Both the position numbers and the translations under genes were made by a program. From Oryzias latipes (Eukaryota > Chordata > Actinopteri > Beloniformes > Adrianichthyidae), in the NCBI RefSeq assembly GCF_002234675.1, contig NC_019859.2:17516311-17580310 (forward strand): a stretch of 64,000 nt of DNA. The letters are read 5' to 3'. Below the pieces are notes generated by a model. The model made no database searches. It worked only from the letters and a program-made list of their open reading frames with translations, and was not told where the DNA came from. Positions 1 to 11,604 of this stretch are shown here, piece after piece (the first letter of the stretch is position 1; each line of letters begins with the position of its first letter).

Positions 1-3000
1 CACAACAAATTGTAATAATAAAACAAATAGTACCTCACCTGGATGGTTTTCTTCTGTGATTTGCGTCCGTTAGTTTGAAAAGAAAACAAATCTATTGTTA
101 GCATAGCATTGTGGTTATTAATTGTAACTATGGATGTCACATCCAGCAAAATTATATCTATCTATATTTATTAGGGGTGTAACAATAAGCTAAAAATCTC
201 AATAATTTGGTTGGATTCACTTCAGAGTTCGGTTCCATACGGTTCGGTCGGTACGGGCCACGGCTGTTAACAAATCCGCTTGATATAGAAGTTACTATTT
301 GTGAACCATAAATCTTAACTATTTCTATTTTCCATCTAACAATGGTGGAGAAATGAGGTGTGTCGTATGTGAGAAAGATGTGTTTTAGAGCAAACACTTT
401 CAACTGACCTGATTGTCGCTGGCGATTCTGCGGTCCCGCGATTCACATCGGCGTGCCAGACCAGGGGCCTGGGCCCACGGCTGGGTGCAGGTTGGGGGTT
501 CCTTGGGTGGGGTGGGGGTGGGGGATTTTGATTTTCCATTTCTTTGTTAATTCTGCAAAAATACATGAAACGGTTAACGTTGAAGTACCTACAAGCTGAG
601 TGGTTAGCTTACATTTTATTGTACAATGGGCAAAGAAAAAAAACACTGAAAGCATATTTATCTAACAAACAATGTATCTAACTATAGTTTGTTTCCACAC
701 ACAACAAATTGTAATATCAAGACAAATGTCTCACCTTGACGGGGTTCTCTTCTGTGATTTGCGTCCGTTAGTTTGAAAAGAAAACAAATATATTGTTAGC
801 ATTGTCGTTATTAATTGTAACTATGGATGTCACATCCAGCAAAATTATATCTATTTTAATGATCCGGCCGGACCGTCACTTTAGTGGGGTAGCGAAAGCC
901 AACTGCTCATTTGGATGGCTTCGTTGGAGAGCTGTCCGTTCCCCATACACCGCACGACCCCGGACAGTCTCAAGCAGAATAAACAGGAGGAGAGACAATG
1001 TTAGCTTTTAAGCAACAAGCCGTAAGCAGTAATACCCCCCCAACACAAAATCCTCCGGCGGGCGGCCGTGTCGCGCACTCAAGAATGCACGCAGCCTGTA
1101 ATGGAAATGAATACAATGGAAATGAATAATTAGAACGCAGCAAATTTGTCGTATTTCCTTGCAAGACACAAACTTATGTAGAATGAGGACATGTGTGTTT
1201 CTGAAACAGCGCACGTGCCGCATGCTTCTGAGACAGTGACAGCCGCGGGCGCGCGCAGGCGGGTGCGACGAGGAGAGAAGAAGAGTGATAAAAGGTTTCC
1301 CATATAGAAACTATGGAAGCGATTATGTATCATATATAAAACACAAAGTCAAAACCAGAAATGCTTTTTAATTTTCAAAATGAAGCTGCATTTTTTGACT
1401 CAAAAATTAAGTGAAAAAGCAATCCACCAAAATGCTTTTTCATTTCTTTCCTCAACACAGCTTCAGTCACTTAATTAAATTGAAAATGGTATTTGACATT
1501 TCATTTTAAAAAAGGTCCATGGTAAATGTGTACCAAAATTCATTTAGAAATGTCTAATTTGACAGTTAAAATGGACCTCATTTTGATGACCTCATCACCG
1601 CGGTGATGCGGTTATCGTCACAGCCCTAGATCTAACATAACTTTTTTAAGCAAAAAATGACAAATGTTTCTATTCAAAAAAATGAAAAATGTTTCTATTT
1701 GTACATAAACTCAATTAAAAAGGTGTTCAAATCAGAAGTATACATTTCTAATTATTACTGAAACGTCCACATGCATATTTGTTTTTTAAAAATGAGACAA
1801 AAATGTGTTTTTGAGTAAATAATAGGAATTCGTTGATTTGAAAAGCCTAGTTTTTCTATTTTTTTCAAATGTGTAATAATTACTGGTGATGGTTTTCTCA
1901 TGCGTTTATTAATAAACTTACCATTTTAGTTAGGACCGTAAATTCTCAGGAGGCGGCGCCTCTCCTCATTTCTCGCTAAAGGTAACAGCCTCCTTAACAG
2001 AAACTGACGACAGAATAAAAAACAATATTTGACTTCACAAGGAAAAACTTCAGACAATCTGCGTGTATAAAATTGTTTAAATAAGAAAATGACGTGAAAT
2101 TTTAAACGTTGGGCCTACACAAAGCATTTCTACATAGGTCAGTGTAATAGACGGGAAAAGTTTAATGATGAAAACTCTAAAAAGGCTAAAATGTGTCTGT
2201 TTTCATTTGAAATCAATTTTAAAAGAGTATTTGTAACTATAAATTGTACTTCTTTGAAAAAAAATCGTGGAGAAATGAGGTGTGTCGTATGTGAGAATCG
2301 TACCTGATTCTCCCAATTGACTCTACGGGCCTCCTTTGCTCTGGCATTTGCTGTGTGCCAGACCAATTGTCCGGGCCCACGATTTGCAGCAGGTTGGGGG
2401 TTCCTCTGCCGTGGTTGGGGGTTGTTTTGCTGGGGAGGGGGGGAGGGGGGGTTGTTTTCTGTTGCTGGGGGGGATTTTCATTGTCCATTTTTTTCTGTTA
2501 ATTCGGCAAAAATACATGAAACGGTCAACGTTGAAGTACCTACAAGCTGAGTGGTTAGATTACATTTTATTGTACAATGGGCAAAGAAAAAAAACACTGA
2601 AAGCATATTTATCTAACAAACAATTTATCTAACTATAGTTTGTTTCCACACACAACAAATTGTAATAATAAAACAAATAGTACCTCACCTGGATGGTTTT
2701 CTTCTGTGATTTGCGTCCGTTAGTTTGAAAAGAAAACAAATCTATTGTTAGCATAGCATTGTGGTTATTAATTGTAACTATGGATGTCACATCCAGCAAA
2801 ATTATATCTATCTATATTTATTAGGGGTGTAACAATAAGCTAAAAATCTCAATAATTTGGTTGGATTCACTTCAGAGTTCGGTTCCATACGGTTTGGTCG
2901 GTACGGGCCACGGCTGTTAACAAATCCGCTTGATATAGAAGTTACTATTTGTGAACCATAAATCTTAACTATTTCTATTTTCCATCTAACAATGGTGGAG

Positions 3001-3534
3001 AAATGAGGTGTGTCGTATGTGAGAAAGATGTGTTTTAGAGCAAACACTTTCAACTGACCTGATTGTCGCTGGCGATTCTGCGGTCCCGCGATTCACATCG
3101 GCGTGCCAGACCAGGGGCCTGGGCCCACGGCTGGGTGCAGGTTGGGGGTTCCTTGGGTGGGGTGGGGGTGGGGGATTTTGATTTTCCATTTCTTTGTTAA
3201 TTCTGCAAAAATACATGAAACGGTTAACGTTGAAGTACCTACAAGCTGAGTGGTTAGCTTACATTTTATTGTACAATGGGCAAAGAAAAAAAACACTGAA
3301 AGCATATTTATCTAACAAACAATGTATCTAACTACAGTTTGTTTCCACACACAACAAATTGTAATATCAAGACAAATGTATCACCTTGACGGGGTTCTCT
3401 TCTGTGATTTGCGTCCGTTAGTTTGAAAAGAAAACAAATATATTGTTAGCTTTGTCGTTATTAATTGTAACTATGGATGTCACATCCAGCAAAATTATAT
3501 CTGTTGTAGTGATCCGGCCGGACCGTCACTTTAG
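1..3534. repeat. Complex tandem array, X-Y-X-Y' units
   Basis: Two related modules alternate. Taking the shared start motif AACAAATTGT as the register, X runs 4-702, Y 703-2653, X' 2654-3352 and a truncated Y' starts at 3353. X and X' are both 699 bp and almost identical, so the X-Y pair is a 2650-bp higher-order repeat. Both modules share a 5' part (start motif, a TTTGCGTCCGTTAG stretch, a GGATGTCACATCC palindrome) and a 3' part (GAGGTGTGTCGTATGTGAGAA, a G-rich tract, CAAGCTGAGTGGTTAG). Their interiors differ: X has a segment starting TAGGGGTGTAAC (172) that resembles hAT transposon ends, while Y has a partial LTR-like piece, a GC-rich block (1040-1280) and AT-rich sequence. The short open frames here vary between units and show no recognisable protein. 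Confidence 0.85.
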
Positions 3535-3815
3535 TGGGGTAGCGACAGCCAACTGCTCATTTGGATGGCTTCGTTGGAGAGCTGTCCGTGCCCCATACAC
3601 CGCACGACCCCGGACAGTCATAAGCAGAATAAACAGGAGGAGCGACAATGTTAGCGTTTAAGCAACAAGCCTGTTTATTCCAGCACACATATGTTCCAAA
3701 CAGCATGGAGGGTTACTTCAGCTTCCAGCCCTCTGACTCAAGGTTTCACCCTTAAGCTCCCCACTTCCCATTAGCCTTTGGGGCTGAAGGCAGCGCTAAC
3801 CCCCGGGTCGCTACA
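3535..3815 (-). mobile_element. LTR-like module ending array 1
   Basis: Read on the minus strand it begins TGTAGCGACC and ends GTCGCTACCCCA, so the ends carry the inverted motif GTAGCGAC/GTCGCTAC. It contains GGAATAAACAGGCTTGTTGC, a typical fish LTR polyadenylation stretch. I see no clear target-site duplication. Internal Y units keep only the part up to AAGCAACAAGC before switching to other sequence, so this is the fullest version. It could be a solo LTR or just a module of the satellite. Confidence 0.4.
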
Positions 3816-4030
3816 CTATCTATATTTATTAGGGGTGTAACAATCAGCTAAAAATCTCAATAATTTGGTTGGATTCAGAGTTCGGTTCCATACGGTTCGG
3901 TACAGGCCACGGCTGTTAACAAATCCGCTTGATAGAAGTTACTATTTGGGAACCATAAATCTTAACTATTTCTATTTTCCATCTAACAATCTAAGCATAG
4001 TTTCCACACACAAAAAATTGTAATCAATGA
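3816..4030. repeat. Partial X-type unit
   Basis: After the LTR-like module the sequence returns to X-like sequence: TAGGGGTGTAAC, then a TTCGGTTCCATACGG stretch, then CACACAAAAAATTGTAAT. It is a slightly diverged fragment of the X interior and marks the array-to-segment transition. The counterpart is 35029-35240. Confidence 0.6.
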
Positions 4031-4312
4031 AACAGAAAAATATAGCTCACCAACTGTATGCCTGGGATGTCAATCTGACTGAATCGTTTTTTCAGCCGTT
4101 GGTATTTTATATATAACTGACAAAATACCCGCGTGCCGTTGATTCGGAACATCCCATCTGCACGGACATGACTGCTTTGTAACTGTATCTGAAGGATTAC
4201 AAATCCCGGGTAACATTTCAAATAGTTTAGTTGAAAATTATTACGGAAAACTAATTTGGAATTTGTTGCCCTCTAGTGATAAAAGTAATTAGTAACAGGA
4301 AGATTTGTTTTA

Positions 4313-4511
4313 ACCCTTGTGCTATCTTAGATGACCTCACCCTTACATTGACCTGTTCTCCCTACCATGACAAAGGTGGATAAAGGTGGAAAGATTTCAT
4401 GTAATTCATGGACACCAGTGAAGATCACAAATCATTGAAGAAAAAAGATTCAGCGCACTGTCCAGTGGGTCTAGAGGCCCAATCCCGATGGTAAAGTGAT
4501 AGCACAAGGGT
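4313..4511. mobile_element. 199-bp MITE, copy 1
   Basis: The ends are perfect 14-bp inverted repeats, ACCCTTGTGCTATC at 4313-4326 and GATAGCACAAGGGT at 4498-4511. There is no coding capacity, and the length and structure fit a miniature inverted-repeat DNA transposon. I recall similar sequences in medaka, but that is memory only. The copy at 35528-35726 has the same length. Confidence 0.75.
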
Positions 4512-5948
4512 ACCAAAAACAACTATTTTATTTTTAATTAAATCCAGCTTTCTAGTTTAGCATTACCTTGCCTTTTTTAAGTTCTTGCTGTTGGTTATGC
4601 AACAATTGTGATCAAATTAAAGATGTTTTACTTTTCTTGATAGTCAGAGCGCTTCTAGACACACCTGTCCACATGGAGGTTATGAAAGAAGTCCGACGAC
4701 CCTGGACTTCTTTTTTTAAACACTGCAGAAGAGAAGAAAATTAAAACATTTTTGCTATGGAACCGTCCTACATAAATGAATCTTCATAGATAAGCTGCAG
4801 TAGAGGTTTGCCCTGGAGGAAGACATTTATTTGAACTTCTTTTAAAAATAAAATACTGTTTATCAGGCCTGACCTTAGTAGATTAATATATTCTTGAATA
4901 TACCGGTAGTCAGATTCAAGAAAGGCTCTTCAGAAGCATCATAGCTAGAACAAATGTCTTTTAATGGCGTTCTTCAAAACCTATTACTGGGCCCCCTTTG
5001 TATTCATCTACAAACTCATGTAGGTGCTTCAAGTAAGAACTGAAACATTAAACCAATAAAATATTATTTGTTTTATACATAACCCATTAAAAGAAGACTG
5101 GGGCTGGGGGTTAATTTAGACAAAAAATGTTTTTACTAAATTAATCAAATCAGATGGAAAAATACCATTATAAAACATGAATGATGTATTAGACATTTTT
5201 TAAGTAATCCTTTGAAATACAAATAAAAAATGGAGAGAAAAAACAAACATAAGATGTTCTATTAGATGTATGAACTGCTTTGATAATCTTAAATCAAGAT
5301 ACAGTCAATATAAGTCTCACTTTGGATTTATTAAAATTTAATAAACAAATAATCCTCCATACGGCCCACATTTAGATTATTTTATTCATTTCAAGGTGGC
5401 TCGTAGATTGAAGCTGGATACCAGTACTGAACAAGAACGCTTAAAAGAATCCATTTCTCTGACTGGTGGATGTTTGCAGCATGTTGCAGAGCGGCTGGCC
5501 TGAGCTGTGAAGGGGGAACGCAACTCTATGCTTGGAATGCTGACGTCACTCCGACAACGAGGGCGGAGCAATCCAGGATGCAGAGGCGTGGCGTGTCGCA
5601 GGTAATCCTCACCGGCGCATCCGTCACTTTTCTAATCTGGGCTCATAAATTGGGCATCATGACGACCCCTCTGTGTTAAAATGAACACTTCTGCTCATTT
5701 ACTTGATTTTATAATGAACAAAAAACATAATGAATAAAGTCGATGAGATGAAAGCACTGAAATTGCTAAACGGCACAGAAAGTGGAACTGTTGGCAAACT
5801 TTAACAGAAAAAACAAGTGCATGTAATGCGCCAAGACAAAGGAAAATGAAGACAGCGCGGCAGCTGGGAAAGAAACTGCTTCCATGTCTAGTGTTGAGTT
5901 TCTTCTGATGCGTTTCTGCAAAGTCTTTTCTCCCTCCATTCTTTGTTA
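4512..5948. other. AT-rich stretch, nothing recognised
   Basis: No open frame with recognisable homology. 5470-5680 is somewhat GC-richer but contains no splice-bounded coding sequence I can support. If the acidic exon at 5949-6026 is real, the part just below 5949 would be its 3' UTR. Counterpart 35727-37188. Confidence 0.5.
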
Positions 5949-6026
5949 TTAATCATCTTCATCCTCCTCCTCGTCATCATCATCTGACGTCTGGTCCTTG
6001 GTGTCGAGGTCGTCTTCATCTTCCAC
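5949..6026 (-). CDS. uso1: Probable terminal exon of uso1 (acidic tail), inverted, copy 1
   Basis: On the minus strand a CAG acceptor (6029-6027) is followed by 25 codons and a TAA at 5951-5949. The peptide starts VEDEDDLDTKDQ and ends in a run of Asp/Glu. Human USO1/p115 ends in an acidic tail beginning VEEEDELESGDQ (from memory), so ten of twelve positions match or are conservative. In p115 this tail contacts GM130 and giantin at the cis-Golgi. The oddity is orientation: the uso1 internal exons at 13365-16538 are on the plus strand, so this exon cannot follow them in one transcript. No preceding uso1 exon is seen on the minus strand nearby. An unrelated acidic protein such as a prothymosin-type tail is the main alternative. 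Confidence 0.5.
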   Translation of the reverse strand: MEDEDDLDTKDQTSDDDDEEEDEDD

Positions 6027-6715
6027 CTGGAAGGAGAGAGCAGAGTCTAACTACAGCAGAGACGACACAAAGCTGAGTGACATCTTTCACCAGCTGAAAC
6101 AGCTCACTGAAAGTCAGAAGAAAACCGTCAATGGCGCTGCCGAACAATGACGCCGACCTAAAACCACCATGTGCCTTGCCCAAGGGCACTTCGACAGATG
6201 GGATGGCAGACCGGGAACTGAACCTGAGGCTCTCCAATCAACCTACAAAACGTTTTCAGAAGAAATGATCCGAAGCGACGTTTAAGTTTGGTTTACTGCT
6301 CGAGTTAACCAGGAAGTCGACAGAAAAACCGCTGAGTGTGACTTTGTTTCAAGTGACAGATATCGTTATTGTATTTTAAAATCTTTGTGTTTTGCTGATT
6401 CTGATCTCCTGTTTTACATTAAGCTATAAATGTTGGTGATTAAATGCTTATTTGCATGAATAATAAAATTCATTTATTTTATTATTTGCATTTATTTTTA
6501 TTATTATTACATTCTTTTTACTTTGTTTATTATTTTAACCAATATAATATATATATATATATAATATTATCTTATTAGTTTTATTCTTTCTTTGGGAAGC
6601 ACTTTGAGATGCTATGAAGCATGAAAAGCGCTATATAAATAAAGTTGAAATAAAGTTGAATTAAATGTTAAAGGACATTTGTTTTAGGCTTATCCTCTTT
6701 TTCATTAGTGCCTAC

Positions 6716-6978
6716 ACTATATTACCAAAGTATTGGCTCAGCCATCCAAATGATCAGAATCAGTTTTCTAATCACTTTGTCCGGCCACAGGTGCATAAAA
6801 TCAAACACTTTGGCATGCAGACTGTTTTTACAAACATCTGTGAAAGAATGGGCCGCTCTCAGGAGCTCTGTGTATTCCAGCGTGGAACTGTCATAGGACT
6901 CCACCTGTGCAACAAATCCCAGTGAGAAATTTTGGTGGAGGAGGAATTATGGTGTGGGCCTGTTTTTGCAGGACTACT
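6716..6978 (+). pseudogene. Tc1/mariner transposase remnant
   Basis: 6848-6923 reads MGRSQELCVFQRGTVIGLHL, the N-terminal helix-turn-helix start of fish Tc1 transposases, and the flanking CTATATTACCAAAGTATTGGCTC fits the element's left end. After a TGA it jumps to a frame reading [12 protein letters not shown], which belongs to the central catalytic domain. Most of the gene, including the DDE residues, is therefore deleted and the rest is dead. In copy 2 the left part is missing and a (TA)n tract occupies its place. Confidence 0.75.
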
Positions 6979-8195
6979 TAGACTACTTTCCTTCCTCTTT
7001 ATTGTTTTTTGTCAGAACGGGACGTTTCATCTGGAGGAGGGGGCGTATGTGACAGTCTTTACTTCCGCATTGGTGTTTGGATGACAGGTTCATGACGTAA
7101 GGTGACAAGGGTGTGTGAATGAAAAGGAGAATAAAGGCTACACCCAAACACAATGAGTTATATCGCCAGAGGAGACCACGTGGCTCCTCATGGGAGGAGA
7201 GCACCGTCATCTTGGAGTTACTGCTGCAGTGCATGCATGGGAACATTGCTCCACCACCTTCAGCCAGGCTTCCCAAGTGGGCGTTTCTCCTCTAGCTCAG
7301 TGTTTTTCATCCTTTTTTGAGCCAAGGCACCCTTTATCCTTGACAAAAATCCTTGACACACCAGCATCCAAAAATTTAAAAAGGAGAAACTCTATGGTCT
7401 GTATTGATCTAATGTCCCTCCACAATCTCACTTGCATTTTTGTGATAATTGTGGCAGAAAAAACTGGAAGTTTCAGCTGTTTTTTTCTAAAAGATGTAAT
7501 AAAAGTTAAGTTGGTTTTCAGTAATAATTTTCAACTAAATTATTTGAAATTTTACCCTCTTCCCCGTTCCAACGGTAAAAAACTGAGGGTTCGAACAGGG
7601 AAGTGAAACCTGAAGGAAGATCCGCCTTCCACGGTCAGAAAGGTCATTTCAGTTCATGTTCAACTGCTGTTAGGTGACGGAGGTGACAGTGCGTATGTCC
7701 ACAGAATCAGCATGCCTAGGGCAGACATGAGGTTCCCCCCAGCCCCCCATCTCCTTACGCTCTTTGGATTTGTTGTCATCATCAATGAAGGGAAAAGACA
7801 ATTGGATAAGTCGAATGCTGCGTGTCGACATTGTTACACAGAGATAGCGAATGCCACATTAATTTTTTTTCAGGCCAGTGTTAAGTTTTTGATTTCTGGC
7901 AGCTAATAGGTTTTCTTATTTTATGAAGCAGATCACCTGAATAAGTCAGTTTTATTTATTTTTATATAAAACCAATAAATGCATTTTGCAAGTAATTTTT
8001 TACTGCCTTTTTTGTACTGAAAAATAAAACAAAAATAGATAGAAAAAAACTTTATTAATCTCCCAAGGGAGAAATTCAGGCGTCTGACAGCAAAACACAG
8101 ACAATAAATAACAATAAAATAATAGTTCATAAATAGCATTCATATCAGATTTGTTAAACAGCCGTACCGAACTAATTACACCCAAATGTGTATAA
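6979..8195. other. Intergenic with repeat debris
   Basis: No gene seen. 7290-7360 (CAGTGTTTTTCATCC then TTTTTGAGCCAAGGCAC) resembles a widespread fish interspersed repeat. 8040-8080 (TTTATTAATCTCCCAAGGG, then GAAATTC) resembles the 3' tail of a fish LINE on the opposite strand. Open frames at 7190-7606 and 7712-7906 have no recognisable homology. Counterpart 37985-39199. Confidence 0.4.
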
Positions 8196-8252
8196 ATACA
8201 TACATACATACATACATACATACATACATACATACATACATACATACATACA
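8196..8252. repeat. (CATA)n microsatellite
   Basis: About 14 tandem tetranucleotides next to the LINE. The counterpart at 39200-39236 is shorter and ends in CA repeats. Confidence 0.95.
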
Positions 8253-8255
8253 ATC

Positions 8256-10866
8256 TATATTAACAGGCTATCATTCTAACGGCAGAAAGATGATAAATTT
8301 GTTATTCTGGGAAATGTATATTACTCTGCAGCACAAAACAAAATCACGTTTTCAGACTTTACAAGCTCTGTTAAGGAACTTAACCAAAGATATCCTAACA
8401 GTAATCTCATCATTGGAGGTGATTTCAATATGGTGGAAGATGAATACCTTGACAGATTTCCTTCAGCATTTCAAAACCATCATTATAATCCTCTTCTTCA
8501 TTTATGTAGAGATTTCAATGTTTCTGATGTCTGGCGCCGTGATAATCCTGATGTTCAAGCGTTCCCCTGGTTTAAACCAGACGGATCTGCTAAATCTAGG
8601 TTGGATTTTTGGTTGACATGAAAATCAACAGAATTTTACATCAATAGCTAAAACTTCAGCTGCACCATTAACAGACCATTCTATGATCAAGCTCATTATT
8701 CAATCTCGCAATAATCCTAAAAGCAAAGGTTACTGGAATTTCAACGCTAGTCTATTAGAGGAGGAATTGTATTCTCAGGCGATTATAAATGAAATCCAAA
8801 GGATAACTAACGACAGACAGTTCACCACTCAGAGGGAGAAATGGGAATTTTTCAAATTCAAAGCAAGACAGATTTCAAAAACTAATAGCAAAAGATTGAG
8901 CAGAGATGGTAAACAAAAAGAAATGGAAATGATCAGAGATATGAACTCTATTTGTTGTAAATCTCTATTGAGTGAAGGTGAGAAACAGAGAGTTGCATTC
9001 CTGCAAACCTCTCTGGATAATATGAACATCTCTAAAGCCAAAGGTGCTTTTATTAGATCTAGAGCTAAATGGGTTGAAGAGGGAGAGAAAAGTTCAGCTT
9101 ACTTTTGTAGACTGGAAAAAAGGGGACAAGAGAAAAATGCTGTTAACAGATTGCTAATTAATGGCAGAGAAATTTTGATCATTTGAGATCAATATCCCTC
9201 CTCAACAGTGATTATAAAATTCTAACCAACATTTATGCATCTAGATTAAAAACAGGACTGAATCAGATCATCTCAGACACACAATCAGGGTTTTTAAAAG
9301 GACGTTCAATTCACAATAATAGTTCTTGATTTGATTGACTATATCAATAAATTGAAGATGATGGCTTCATTTTATTTTTAAATTTCTTTAAAGCCTTTGA
9401 CACGGTTGAAAATGTTATCAATACTTATAAAAAAGCTCTGGTTTCTGTACACTCAATGTCCCGGGAGAACAGTTAGCCATCACTCAGCTGGCAGACGACA
9501 CGGCCACATTCAAGAAAGACAGTCATCAAATACCAGAGATCATTCAGACTGTGGATTTCTTCTCTAAAGCATCTGGTTAAAACTAAATCTCAGCAAATAT
9601 GAATTGTTGCCAGTTCACTATTCTGATCAGTCAGTTCTTCATAACACAGCTGTTAGGACTGTTGTGAAATATCTTGGTGTTCATATTACCAAAGATAGTC
9701 AAATAATGGAGGAAATGAACTTATGGAAAACTTTAGAGGAATGTAATGTCAATTTAAACATGTGGTCACATTTCTTTTTTGGGCAGAGTGTTTCTCACTA
9801 AATTAGAATGTTTATCCAGATTCATTTATCCAGCATATTCACTCCCAATTCCTAAATCTGCAAAGAAAGCAATAAACCAGGCCAAGTTCAACTTAATCTG
9901 GAAAAATAAAAATTATTACAAAAAAAGGAACTATAATTCAGGATTACAGTGAAGGTGGATTTAAAGCCATAGACTTTGAAAGTTTGGATGGTATGATTAA
10001 GATAAATTGGCTTAGGTCTTTTCTGCAAAATGGAAGAAATATTTGTTTTCATATTCCTTCAAACATTTTCTCTCATCTAGGGGCCACTGAGTTCCATCTA
10101 AAATGTGAAAAAACTTCCTATTAAACTTTCTACTTCTCATCAGCAAGTGTTACTGTACGGCAAACTCACATACAAACATAACTTTAGTCCACATAAAACT
10201 CCCACATGAGTGATAATGGAAACATTATCATTCTCTTTCCAGTAACTTTAAAATAAATGATAGAAAACAATAGAACAACGTGATCAAAGCAATCCTTCAG
10301 ACTTTGATTAAAATGTCCTCCAGTTTGGTTCAAAATGTTCAAGTTCTGCTTTTCTCTCTGCTGTTCGATGGTCGACCGCTTAATTCAAAACTTCGAAGCT
10401 CATTTATACGATCTTTGTTTGTTAGATAATTGTTTCCAACATCTTACAAAAATCTTTCTATATCACGGCGTTACACAAGAGAGGAAATAAGCAAGTAAAG
10501 ATCTCAGTTTATTAAATATCCAATTTTCCCAAAATACAAAGAAATCCATTTTAAAATAATGAATGCAGTCTATCCATGCAAGGAACTGCTACACATACGT
10601 TTTGGTTTTCCTGAAAATAACTGTTCTTTCTGTGACATAAATAATAAAACACTTGATAATCTGCTTTTTGAATGTATGTATTTTTACAGTTTTTGGGAGG
10701 ATTTCTTTTTTTGGTGCTCCTCAAAGTTTCCCTTTGTCAAAGAGATCATGTATTTTTTTGTCTTTCAAGTATGTGTATACAGCTGGCAATGACATGAAGA
10801 AGACTGCAGTGTCAATATAAACTACATCTCTATCCTTCCACTAATGAAATAAAGAAAGAAAAAAAG
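8256..10866 (+). mobile_element. Decayed L1/Tx1-like LINE (ORF2), copy 1
   Basis: Blocks of a non-LTR ORF2 appear in order. 8397-8618 is the AP-endonuclease end (IIGGDFNMVED, then KSRLDFWL). 8683-9186 is the linker to RT (NNPKSKGYWNFNASLLEEE). 9181-9330 holds RT fragments (LRSISLLNSDYKILT). 10559-10792 is a C-terminal CSFCDINNKTLDNLLFEC knuckle typical of L1/Tx1 elements. A 3' AATAAA-rich tail ends at ~10866. Stops and frameshifts separate the blocks and the RT catalytic motif is not recoverable, so it is dead. Compared with copy 2 it lacks ~370 bp near 9175 and ~105 bp near 10208. Confidence 0.85.
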
Positions 10867-11604
10867 ACTACATACAAACATTATGTTGTTAACCAGCATA
10901 GATGAAGTGGGATTGCCACCAGTTTCTGGTTGATCTATAATCAGGCTTTTCAATTTAAAATATCACCAGGCTGCAAGGTTTGTTGGTTCTCTTTTCCTTC
11001 AAGGCTTTGAAATTCTGCGGCGACTGATGAGAAGTCAACACTACATGTTCCTGTTGAACCTTCACACTTGCAGAGCTTTTTTGAGGGAGGCTTAGCACCT
11101 TGAAGCTCTCCACTCTTTAGTAAAAGTGAAACCTTTGGGTGAAGTCAAGACATGTTTGTCAAAACATACAACTTCAGCCAATCCCCACCACCAACTTATA
11201 CACAGAGATTTCTTATCTAACACAAGTTTATTATCTATGAATTGAGGGTTTTTTTTAACCCCGAAGGCAGCACACCTTCAGGAAGCCTTTATTTGCAATA
11301 CCTCTTTGTGCCACGAGAGGTCCCTCTACACCAACTACTCAACCTGTTTACAGAATGAAAGGATGTAAGAGCTCCAACATTTTTTGGCCAAAAGTTTTCT
11401 TAATTCAGAATCCTTTTTGGGTTTCCCATTTTATTGCAGCAATAATCAAATCCAGCCATGGGGTTCCTTTGAATAAAACTCCTCTTCTAATCTTGAGAAA
11501 AGTGTTCAAAAGAACACCCAGACAGACAGAATTCATTCATTCATTTATCTTAACCGTTTTTTCCCTCACAGGGTCACGGGTCTGCCGGAGCCCATCCCGG
11601 CCAC
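10867..11604. other. Unassigned, SINE-like tail at right end
   Basis: No coding sequence supported. Read on the minus strand, 11270-11350 has a GGACCTCTCGTGGCAC stretch followed by AATAAAGGCTTCC, resembling an LTR R/U5 region, but no paired ends were found. 11531-11604 (ATTC repeats, then GGGTCACGGGTCTGCCGGAG and a short tail) resembles the conserved tail of common fish SINE/LINE elements. Confidence 0.35.

Noticed and set aside
336-655. Pro-rich minus-strand frames with HIRHTSFLH and GPRPLVWH motifs recurring in the arrays
   Set aside because: Produced by the G-rich tract and shared satellite sequence; frame and length change from unit to unit.
4024-4221. 65-codon minus-strand frame
   Set aside because: Copy 2 has a 2-bp indel that shifts it; no homology recognised.
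6000-6149. Plus-strand open frame with a plausible helix (LSDIFHQLKQLTESQKK) opposite the acidic exon
   Set aside because: Its upstream half is the antisense of Asp/Glu codons, and copy 2 has a 1-bp frameshift in it, so it is not conserved.
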